A stretch of 6,034 nucleotides of DNA. It comes from Nitrospirota bacterium (GTDB lineage Bacteria > Nitrospinota_A > UBA7883 > JACRGQ01). The notes under the pieces were generated by a model. It searched no databases. It worked only from the letters and a program-made list of their open reading frames with translations, and was not told the origin of the DNA. The stretch's first letter is position 1; each line of letters starts with the position of its first letter. Position numbers and translations under genes: made by a program. Location: assembly GCA_024275775.1 (NCBI GenBank), contig JAJRYM010000177.1, positions 1 through 6,034 of the forward strand, written 5' to 3'. Below are positions 1-5,827 of this stretch, one piece after another.

Positions 1-201
1 TACACTTTTTCCAGCCAGGCTGTCGCGGAGCTTATGAGGTCCATAGATGGGTCGAAATATTTTTCCAAGGTTGAGCTTTCCGAAATACAGCGCCGTGTTA
101 TTAAGAGCGAAGAGTTGAAGACGTTCATTATCACCACGCATTGGGATATCGAGGAGCCGGCCAAAAGCGAGGAGAACTCGAAAACGGGAGAAAAAGGATA
201 A
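1..201 (+). CDS. pilN: PilN, type IV pilus inner-membrane alignment protein (C-terminal fragment)
   Basis: Frame 1 is open from the window edge to a TAA at 199-201, giving the last 66 residues of a protein that begins upstream. PilN is a bitopic inner-membrane protein that binds PilM in the cytoplasm by its N-terminus and pairs with PilO through its periplasmic ferredoxin-like domain. What is visible fits the end of that domain: a segment reading VAELMRSIDGSKYFSKVEL, which matches the usual PilN pattern of a helix followed by 'S.yF..VeL', then a strand (KTFIITTHW) and a charged, disordered tail rich in Glu and Lys. The position directly before pilO supports the call. The stop codon overlaps the pilO start. 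The membrane segment and the PilM-binding motif lie outside the window and cannot be checked. Confidence 0.85.
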   Translation, partial: YTFSSQAVAELMRSIDGSKYFSKVELSEIQRRVIKSEELKTFIITTHWDIEEPAKSEENSKTGEKG

Positions 202-866
202 TGGCTGATATCCTTGATAGTATTGAAATAGCCATTGAGGATATATTAGACAAAATTCCTTACGCTAAACTTGCTCCCATCAATTTCAAGGGGCGTTGGG
301 CTATGGTCGTCGTAATTCCGCTCATCATTTTTTTACTTGTTTTCTTCCTGTTTATAAAGGGCGTAATGGCCGAAACCGGCTTGCTTTCGGAAGATTTGGC
401 AAAAACGAGCATGAAGGTGATGATAAACAGAAACCTTGAAAAAAATATGCCCAAACTTACGGGGCAGATAGCACAATTGAACAGCCAGCTTGCAACCCTT
501 AAAGAGCAGTTGCCCGGTAAAAAGGAAATTCCTGATTTGCTAGATCAGCTTTCCAATATTGGGATTCAGTCCGGTTTGAAATTCCTTACGTTTAAGCCCG
601 AAAAAGAAAAAGCGCAAGATTTTTATGCCTTAGTGCCTGTTAAACTGAAAATGCTGGGGCCTTTTCATAATCTGGTTTCCTTTTTCGACCAAGTACGGCG
701 CATGCCCAGAATAATCACAATTTCGGGCCTGAACATTTCCAGATACAAGCAAAGGAGCGCAAAAGGTTCGCAGGGAACGCTGGTTCTGGCTAAATGCACC
801 GCCGTTACTTACCGCTTCCTGGAAGCGAGAGTTGATAAGCCGTCTCCGGAAGGGGCAAAGAAATAG
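201..866 (+). CDS. pilO: PilO, type IV pilus inner-membrane alignment protein
   Basis: This is a 221-residue protein, a normal length for PilO. It forms the periplasmic PilN-PilO heterodimer that aligns the pilus motor with the secretin and contacts PilP. The sequence shows a short cytoplasmic N-terminus (1-31) and one strongly hydrophobic membrane segment at about 33-53. A charged, coiled-coil-prone stretch follows at about 65-105, then an alpha/beta domain at about 108-208 with the typical PilO pieces (IPDLLDQLSNIGIQSGL; the strand FYALVPVKLKMLG; FHNLVSFFDQVRRMPRI; ITISGLNI). The start chosen is the ATG at 201 that overlaps the pilN stop (TAATG). GGGAG at 186-190 and AAGGA at 194-198 lie just upstream. 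An in-frame upstream start at 141 would add 20 residues that lie wholly inside pilN and was not used. It is probably translationally coupled to pilN. Confidence 0.93.
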   Translation: MADILDSIEIAIEDILDKIPYAKLAPINFKGRWAMVVVIPLIIFLLVFFLFIKGVMAETGLLSEDLAKTSMKVMINRNLEKNMPKLTGQIAQLNSQLATLKEQLPGKKEIPDLLDQLSNIGIQSGLKFLTFKPEKEKAQDFYALVPVKLKMLGPFHNLVSFFDQVRRMPRIITISGLNISRYKQRSAKGSQGTLVLAKCTAVTYRFLEARVDKPSPEGAKK

Positions 867-869
867 GTT

Positions 870-1628
870 ATGAGAAAAGCGGGGAAATACAGGGATGAAG
901 GGCGCAGGAGCTCCGGAATGGCGTTTATCCTCTGCACCGTGTCTCTTTTGATTATTTCAGCGGGCGTGTTCACAGCACATGCAGAGCCTAAAACAGGTTT
1001 CGGCAGAGCTATGGAAAAAGCGAAAAATGTTGCGGCCAAAGCTTCCGACAGGCCTGAGTTGGAAGCTGTTAGCGGAGAGACAAAGGTTACCCAACCTGAA
1101 AAAACAGCTTCTCTCGATGGAAAGATTAAAAAAAAAGAAAAGGAAACGGTTGAAGAGCCCGTAAAGAAAAGCATGACTGTAAAAGAAGTTCTTGATACAG
1201 AAAAAGGAGACGAGCTTTTCCGACAGATTGAAGAGCATTTCCGAGCGTTGCCGCCCCCGTACGACCCAGCAGGCAAAAGGGACCCTTTCCAGTCGCTGAT
1301 TGAAAGTAGTGACGAGAAGGATACTGCCCAACTTACGCCCAGACAGAAGATATGCGACTCCAAACGAAAAAGGGAATTCCTTGAGTCGTTCGATATCTCT
1401 TCTCTCAGTTTGGTGGGCATTATACGCACCGGCAACAATCTGGCTCTAATTGAAACGCCGAACGGCAAGGGCTATATCCTGAAAAAAGGAATGTATATTG
1501 GCAAAAACTGTGGAAAAACGGTTAATATTACGTTTGATAGGGTGATTTTAAGAGAGCAGATGAAGGACATTATTAAGGGGTTCAGGGTGGTCACGACTGA
1601 AGTCAAGCTTAAGAAGAAAGAAGAATAG
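870..1628 (+). CDS. pilP: PilP, periplasmic pilus assembly protein linking PilNO to the secretin
   Basis: This is a 252-residue protein. PilP connects the PilN-PilO complex to the N0 domain of PilQ. It has a basic N-terminus (1-16), a hydrophobic signal core (18-35) and an AHA|EP site after residue 38 that suits signal peptidase I. A long, low-complexity Lys/Glu-rich linker runs from about 40 to 125. The family hallmark KRDPF sits at 136-140, and the compact beta domain spans about 170-245 (FDISSLSLVGII, LALIETPNGKGYILKKGMYI, GKNCGKTVNIT). PilP of Pseudomonas and Neisseria is a lipoprotein, but no lipobox cysteine is seen here. The start is uncertain: ATG 870 lies 3 nt after pilO and supplies the basic n-region, whereas in-frame ATG 918 (residue 17) has a better Shine-Dalgarno (GGAG at 907-910) but would leave no positive charge before the hydrophobic core. 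I prefer 870. The linker contains an A9 run at 1128-1136. Confidence 0.9.
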   Translation: MRKAGKYRDEGRRSSGMAFILCTVSLLIISAGVFTAHAEPKTGFGRAMEKAKNVAAKASDRPELEAVSGETKVTQPEKTASLDGKIKKKEKETVEEPVKKSMTVKEVLDTEKGDELFRQIEEHFRALPPPYDPAGKRDPFQSLIESSDEKDTAQLTPRQKICDSKRKREFLESFDISSLSLVGIIRTGNNLALIETPNGKGYILKKGMYIGKNCGKTVNITFDRVILREQMKDIIKGFRVVTTEVKLKKKEE

Positions 1629-1630
1629 AA

Positions 1631-3736
1631 ATGAAAAAAGGAAGATTGCTCATCTGGGGATTGGGGTTCCTTTTGCTAATCGGCCCGGCTTGCGCGACAT
1701 ACAAGAAAATCTCCAAGACGGAGCCGGCCGAAATAGCACATGAAAAATTCCTCACCCGCATAAAGCCGGAATCGAAAAACGGAAAACTGAAAATTGCGAT
1801 AGAAGCCAGCGACAAGATTCAATACACGGTTTTCCGGCTGGGAAATCCAAAACGACTGGTGCTTGATTTGCCGGGAATCGACGCATCGGCATTTACCGCG
1901 CCTATCGAACTCGGCGCCGGCCTTGCCTCGAAAATCCTTGCCACGCATTTTATGCAGACAGGAAATTCAAGGATTGAGATTTTCCTGAATCAGTCCGTGA
2001 AGTATGAGGTTGACCGGCTGGATGACGGTTCCATTATGGTGCGCATGCAACCGCTGGAAGGCGTAGCAGTCGGAGAAAGAGCGATTAGAAAAGATGAAAC
2101 GGAGATAACCGGCCTGGAACTCAGAGAGATGTCCGGCCTGGCAAGAGTTGTGATTTCATACAGGGGTCCGAAACCCAGGTTCAGGATGATCAGGAAAATG
2201 GATAAAAACAGAATCACCCTTGATATCTTCAACGCTAAAATGAAAAAGAAAAATGAAAAATTATTGGACGTAACAGCCAAGGATTCTCTTGTGCAAAACG
2301 TAGCGGGATTCCAGTTTGCGACCCGTCCCCGCGGAATCGTGAAAGTGCTGGCGAACCTTAATGACCCAACCTCTTCAAACGTTTTCCAGCGGCCGGGCGA
2401 GATTATTCTGGATATAGGCAGTCAGGCCATACTGGCTTCCGCTTCCGAAGAGCCGGAGAAAGAGAAGGGCGTCGGGTTAACGGTAATTACGGGGAAAGAG
2501 AAAGCCGGCGACGAATACACCGGAGAAAAAATTTCGCTGGATTTCCAGGACGCGAAGGTCAAGAACATTTTACGAATAATAGCCGAGGTTGGGAAAATTA
2601 ACATAATCACCTCTGATAACGTAAAAGGAAAAGTAACTCTCAGGCTAGTTGACGTTCCATGGGATCTTGCGCTGGAAATTATTCTTAAAAATAATAAGCT
2701 GGGCATGAGTAAAACCGGAGATATAGTCCGGATTGCCACCCTTGATGAACTGGGGGAAGAAAGCAAACTTCTCGCCGCCACAAAAAAATCCGGAGCGGCG
2801 GCGGCAAAACTCTACCTCAAGATTTTCCAGATCAATTATGAATCAGTGGACAAACTTAAAACCAATCTCGATACAATAAAAAGCGATCGAGGTTCAATAG
2901 ACGTAAACAAGCGCTCCAATACGCTTATCATTCAGGAAACCAAGGAAAAGCTGTCGGAAATGGAAAGGCTTATAGAGGTGCTGGATAAAAGAACCCAGCA
3001 GGTTCTGATTGAAGCCAGAATTGTGGAACTTTCTTCAAACTATGCGAGAGAGCTCGGCGTAAAGTGGGGAGGGAGATACAGCACCTCAACCGGCGCGTCT
3101 TTCCCTAAAACGGTCGGGCTAAGCGGTATTTCAGCCGCCGGGGATGCGTCCGGCACGGCCGGCAATCTCATCAACCTTCCAATATCGGGAGCTCCCACAG
3201 CGGCGATAGGCATCAAACTTGGCAGTGTAAACAACACGGCTCTTCTGGATCTGCAACTTTTCGCCCTTCAGAACGAAGGCAAGGGCAGAATACTTTCAAT
3301 GCCGAAAATAGCGACGATGAACAATACCGAAGCCTTAATCGAAAGCGGCAGAGAGATTCCTTACCAGACGATCTCCCAGAACGGCACGCAGACACAGTTC
3401 AAAAAAGCCTCGCTTTCGCTGAAGGTCACTCCGCACGTGGCTCAGGATAAATTTATACGGCTTGAGATTGATGCCACAAAGGATGAGCCCGATTTCGCCA
3501 ACGCTCTGCCGGGCGCTCCGCCTCCTCTTCTCACTAAAAAAGCCAAAACGGAGGTGCTTGTGAAAGATTCCGACACAACTGTTATAGGCGGCCTTTTCAA
3601 GGAGAGCACGACGAAATCCAACGCCGGAGTTCCTTTTCTCTCCAAAATACCTGTTCTTGGCTGGCTGTTTAAGAATGACATTGAAAATAAAGCAGGCGAG
3701 GAACTGTTGATTTTTATCACTCCCAAAATACTTTAA
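1631..3736 (+). CDS. pilQ: PilQ, type IV pilus outer-membrane secretin
   Basis: This 701-residue protein has the normal length for PilQ. It forms the multimeric outer-membrane channel through which the pilus extends and retracts (and, in competent species, through which DNA enters). The domains read in order. A signal peptide (1-22) has cleavage likely at ACA|TY; Cys21 follows 'IGPA', which is a poor lipobox. A first AMIN domain, probably peptidoglycan-binding, spans about 52-140 (LKIAIEAS, KRLVLDLPG), and a second about 158-263. The N0/STN domain is at about 300-372 (ISLDFQDAKVKNILRIIAEV, then VPWDLALEIIL). The N1 domain is at about 396-465, and the secretin beta-barrel at about 470-701. The barrel shows GKGRILSMPKIATMNNTEAL (550-569), the GREIPYQT segment and VPFLSKIPVLGWLFK (667-681), and ends in ELLIFITPKIL. 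ATG 1631 lies 2 nt after the pilP stop, behind a purine-rich AAGAAGAAAGAAG rather than a true GGAGG. A Gly/Ser/Ala-rich stretch at about 480-520 is the likely gate region. Confidence 0.97.
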   Translation: MKKGRLLIWGLGFLLLIGPACATYKKISKTEPAEIAHEKFLTRIKPESKNGKLKIAIEASDKIQYTVFRLGNPKRLVLDLPGIDASAFTAPIELGAGLASKILATHFMQTGNSRIEIFLNQSVKYEVDRLDDGSIMVRMQPLEGVAVGERAIRKDETEITGLELREMSGLARVVISYRGPKPRFRMIRKMDKNRITLDIFNAKMKKKNEKLLDVTAKDSLVQNVAGFQFATRPRGIVKVLANLNDPTSSNVFQRPGEIILDIGSQAILASASEEPEKEKGVGLTVITGKEKAGDEYTGEKISLDFQDAKVKNILRIIAEVGKINIITSDNVKGKVTLRLVDVPWDLALEIILKNNKLGMSKTGDIVRIATLDELGEESKLLAATKKSGAAAAKLYLKIFQINYESVDKLKTNLDTIKSDRGSIDVNKRSNTLIIQETKEKLSEMERLIEVLDKRTQQVLIEARIVELSSNYARELGVKWGGRYSTSTGASFPKTVGLSGISAAGDASGTAGNLINLPISGAPTAAIGIKLGSVNNTALLDLQLFALQNEGKGRILSMPKIATMNNTEALIESGREIPYQTISQNGTQTQFKKASLSLKVTPHVAQDKFIRLEIDATKDEPDFANALPGAPPPLLTKKAKTEVLVKDSDTTVIGGLFKESTTKSNAGVPFLSKIPVLGWLFKNDIENKAGEELLIFITPKIL

Positions 3737-3746
3737 AGGCAGGTGA
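3737..3746 (+). promoter_or_regulatory. Strong Shine-Dalgarno that fixes the lipoprotein start
   Basis: AGGCAGGTGA begins immediately after the pilQ stop codon and differs by one inserted base from AGGAGGTGA, the complement of the usual 16S rRNA 3' end. It lies 5 nt before ATG 3752, an ideal distance. This makes ATG 3752 the likely start and shows that the GTG at 3743 is part of the ribosome binding site. It is by far the best such site in the window, so the small lipoprotein may be translated more strongly than its neighbours (inference). Confidence 0.75.
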
Positions 3747-3751
3747 ATCGT

Positions 3752-4183
3752 ATGACCGGAAAATTCAGTGGAAAGTTGGTTAAAGGAGTTTTGCTTGTTT
3801 TGGTTATGTTCGTATCGTCATGCGGGAGCGCGGCTGACAACGAAAGTTCAAGCAGTAGCGTAGGCCCCAAGACTGTAATAGCCAACGGGACCACATACCA
3901 GTTTACTCTTACCGTTGCGCCGGGCGCGGTTATATCGGGCGGTTCTGCTCTTTGGGCCGCGCATGTATGGAATTCCGCCAACCCCTTAGGGGCGAAGGAT
4001 GTGTCCGTTACTTTCACCGGCAGTGGCCTGTCGACAGCAGTAATCGTTCTGACGGATGCCAACGGCAACGCTTCGACCTCGGTGGACATCAGCGGGAATG
4101 CTGGCGCCTCTGTTTCCGTAACGGCCGTAGTGGAAAATGACACGGGCAATCCCCTGACGGTGCCGGCAATAGTTCTACCTTAA
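3752..4183 (+). CDS. Small lipoprotein with a bacterial Ig-like domain
   Basis: This is a 143-residue predicted lipoprotein that I cannot assign to a named family. The N-terminus has basic residues (K4, K8, K11), a hydrophobic core (12-20) and a good lipobox, VSSC|G, with the lipidated cysteine at 24. Residues after the cysteine are Gly, Ser, Ala, so the +2 position is not Asp and the protein is probably sent to the outer membrane. A Ser-rich linker (about 31-36) leads into one beta-rich domain (about 40-143). Its second half (VSVTFTG, VIVLTDANGNASTSV, GASVSVTAVVEN) resembles the end of invasin/intimin-type Big domains. It starts 15 nt after pilQ with an excellent ribosome binding site, so it belongs to the pil transcript. 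Its place suggests a role at the secretin or cell surface, for example as an accessory or pilotin-like factor, but known pilotins are not of this fold. Function is inferred from context only. Confidence 0.8.
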   Translation: MTGKFSGKLVKGVLLVLVMFVSSCGSAADNESSSSSVGPKTVIANGTTYQFTLTVAPGAVISGGSALWAAHVWNSANPLGAKDVSVTFTGSGLSTAVIVLTDANGNASTSVDISGNAGASVSVTAVVENDTGNPLTVPAIVLP

Positions 4184-4196
4184 TCAGTACGACAAA

Positions 4197-5267
4197 TTGG
4201 CCGAAATACGAGTAAACCTCGGTGAGAGGTCATACAGCATAAAAGCAGGGGAGGGTGTTCTCGGCAACTGCGGGCCTCTCGTAAAAAAAATCGCGCGCGG
4301 CGGCGGAGTGGCGATAGTCACCAATCGAAAGGTTAACGGCCTTTTCGGAGAAACATGCCGGCGATCTCTTGAAAAAGCCGGTTTCAGAACCGAAACTGTT
4401 ATTCTTCCGGACGGCGAGCGTTTTAAAAATCTCGCTCAGGTTTCAAAAATCTACGATGCTCTTGTCAAAAAAGGTTTCGACAGATCCGACACGATTTTTG
4501 CCTTGGGCGGAGGCGTCGTCGGCGATATCGCCGGGTTCGCGGCCGCCACCTATATGCGCGGTATAGATTGTATCCAGGCTCCCACCACACTTCTCGCGCA
4601 GGTGGACAGTTCGGTGGGAGGCAAGACAGGGGTTGATTATCCGGGAGGGAAAAACCTTATAGGCGCTTTTCACCAGCCGCGCGCCGTGCTGGCCGATCTT
4701 TCTGCTTTAAAAACCCTTTCCGAAAGGGAGTTCAGGTGCGGAATGGCGGAAGTGATCAAATACGGCATTATAAAAAGCCCGAGTTTTTTCGGTTTTCTTG
4801 AAAAATCTGTTAAAGAAATTCTGCGGAGAAAACCTGTGTTTCTGGAGGAAATCGTCAGAAAATCCTGCCGCATAAAGGCGGATGTCGTATCCGAAGACGA
4901 AAGAGAGGCCGGGTTGAGGGCGATACTGAACTACGGCCATACCTTTGGCCACGGTATTGAAACAGCCCTGGATTTTAAACGGCTGAAGCACGGAGAGGCG
5001 GTTTCCATAGGAATGGTAATGGCCGCCGAGCTTTCCCGCAGGCTGGGCCTTTGCGGCGAAAAAAGCGTAACGAGGATAAAAAATCTTCTAGGGGCTTACG
5101 GCCTGCCGGTTGTGAAGCCGAGGTCGGTTTCCATTGACGATGTTATTGAAGGAATGGCGCACGATAAGAAAAAGATGGCGGGAAGTCCAAGATTTGTGCT
5201 GATAAATAAAATTGGCTCTTGCATTATAAAGGGAGATTTACCTTATAATGTCGAAAGATTCGTTTAG
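4197..5267 (+). CDS. aroB: 3-dehydroquinate synthase
   Basis: This is a 356-residue cytoplasmic enzyme of normal family length. AroB turns DAHP into 3-dehydroquinate, the second step of the shikimate pathway, using NAD+ and a divalent metal. The nucleotide-binding region shows PDGERFKNL (71-79) and the glycine-rich GGGVVGDIAGFAAATYMRG (104-122). The active-site segment PTTLLAQVDSSVGGKTGVD (129-147) is followed by GGKNLIGAFHQP (150-161). The three metal ligands expected from the family are all present: Glu185 in GMAEVIKYG, His248 in NYGHTFGH and His265 in KHGEAVSIGM. The start is a TTG. The frame is closed by a stop at 4170-4172, there is no ATG or GTG between that stop and 4197, and the N-terminus AEIRVNLGERSY aligns with where AroB proteins begin. 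No Shine-Dalgarno is visible before it, so translation may depend on coupling to the lipoprotein gene 13 nt upstream. It is complete and appears functional. Confidence 0.97.
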   Translation: MAEIRVNLGERSYSIKAGEGVLGNCGPLVKKIARGGGVAIVTNRKVNGLFGETCRRSLEKAGFRTETVILPDGERFKNLAQVSKIYDALVKKGFDRSDTIFALGGGVVGDIAGFAAATYMRGIDCIQAPTTLLAQVDSSVGGKTGVDYPGGKNLIGAFHQPRAVLADLSALKTLSEREFRCGMAEVIKYGIIKSPSFFGFLEKSVKEILRRKPVFLEEIVRKSCRIKADVVSEDEREAGLRAILNYGHTFGHGIETALDFKRLKHGEAVSIGMVMAAELSRRLGLCGEKSVTRIKNLLGAYGLPVVKPRSVSIDDVIEGMAHDKKKMAGSPRFVLINKIGSCIIKGDLPYNVERFV

Positions 5268-5282
5268 CTTAAACTGATTTTA

Positions 5283-5301
5283 CAAAAGTCACCGACTTTT
5301 G
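5283..5301 (+). repeat. Perfect inverted repeat after aroB, possible weak terminator
   Basis: CAAAAGTC (5283-5290) and GACTTTTG (5294-5301) are exact reverse complements separated by a 3-nt loop, starting 15 nt after the aroB stop. In RNA this makes an 8-bp hairpin. It is AT-rich and has only four U residues, which are inside the stem and not followed by a U-tract, so as an intrinsic terminator it would be weak. It could instead be a 3'-end stabiliser of the pil-aroB mRNA or a protein-binding site. Confidence 0.5.
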
Positions 5302-5327
5302 CCGAATCCGAAGTGTAGAATTATAAG
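5299..5327 (+). promoter_or_regulatory. Possible sigma70-type promoter for the downstream gene
   Basis: TTGCCG (5299-5304, 4 of 6 to the TTGACA consensus) and TATAAG (5322-5327, 5 of 6 to TATAAT) are separated by exactly 17 bases. Transcription would begin near 5334, only a few bases before the GTG start at 5341, leaving a very short leader. The -35 box overlaps the right arm of the inverted repeat. Such matches occur by chance, so this remains tentative. Confidence 0.3.
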
Positions 5328-5340
5328 AGCGGGGGGCAAT

Positions 5341-5805
5341 GTGGGGGTTCGTGGCCGCAACAGCGGGCATTACGGGAGAAGAACCGATTTTGACGTAAAA
5401 TTTATTCTTCTCGCTTTTTTCATAGCTGTTGTCTTTATGAAAAGTTCCGGATGCAAAAGCCTCCTGCTGGCGTCGGAAAATGATTCGGCGCCTTCCGGAA
5501 AAATTCTCTCTAAAGAACCGGTTGAGAGATCTCCTCTCGTGGTTAAGGCCGGGATTTTCAGGAAAGCGGATGAAGGTATGGTTTCCGCCATTATCAGCGT
5601 GAACGGAGGCAAGGAGCCGTACGCTTTCTTTCTTGAAAAGAGGGCGGCGCATACAATTACTTTTATTGATTCCCATCACGCCAAAGTTAGTTTTAAGGAG
5701 CAATTCCTGCGGGACAAAGTAAACACCGTGTACGTTCTTGACGCCAATGGCGATATTTCAGCGGCACCGATAAGTCAGGAAGATTCTCCGACAAGCGGCG
5801 GGTAA
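5341..5805 (+). CDS. Predicted secreted or lipid-anchored small protein, unknown function
   Basis: I do not recognise a named family. From GTG 5341 the product has 154 residues. A long basic n-region (about 1-19) precedes a strongly hydrophobic segment (about 20-32, FILLAFFIAVVFM) and then KSSGC, with a cysteine at 38. SSGC lacks the usual Leu/Val/Ile at -3, so lipidation is plausible but not certain; an uncleaved membrane anchor is the alternative. The following 40 residues look disordered. Residues about 65-145 alternate hydrophobic and polar residues as in a beta sandwich, with VNGGKEPYAF and VYVLDANGD, spaced much as in SprB/PKD-like adhesin repeats. An in-frame TTG at 5299 would add 14 residues but lies inside the inverted repeat. 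GTG 5341 follows a G6 run (5331-5336) that may serve as ribosome binding site. It is separated from aroB by 73 nt and may have its own promoter. Confidence 0.6.
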   Translation: MGVRGRNSGHYGRRTDFDVKFILLAFFIAVVFMKSSGCKSLLLASENDSAPSGKILSKEPVERSPLVVKAGIFRKADEGMVSAIISVNGGKEPYAFFLEKRAAHTITFIDSHHAKVSFKEQFLRDKVNTVYVLDANGDISAAPISQEDSPTSGG

Positions 5806-5827
5806 CCCGGACTGAAAGAAACTAATC

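Noticed and set aside
809..1468. 219-codon open frame on the - strand across the pilO end and pilP
   Set aside because: It lies opposite two well-supported genes. Its Ser/Phe-rich composition is what the reverse strand of Lys/Glu-rich coding sequence gives, and it shows no family motif.
3743..3751. GTG 3743 as start of the lipoprotein
   Set aside because: The GTG is part of the AGGTGA ribosome binding site, which is ideally placed for ATG 3752.
3733..4149. 138-codon open frame on the - strand opposite the lipoprotein gene
   Set aside because: The + strand has a strong ribosome binding site, signal peptide and lipobox; the - frame has none of these.
5299..5340. TTG 5299 as start of the second small protein
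   Set aside because: It lies in the arm of the inverted repeat, has no Shine-Dalgarno of its own, and would lengthen an already long n-region.
5269..5703. 144-codon open frame on the - strand opposite the second small secreted protein
   Set aside because: Arg/Asn-rich product without export signal or recognisable motif. The + frame has a hydrophobic signal segment and beta-rich pattern. The + gene itself is only moderately certain.
5799..5809. CGGGT-A-ACCCG palindrome at the end of the second small protein gene
   Set aside because: Only one base separates the arms, so no stable hairpin loop can form, and no T-tract follows.
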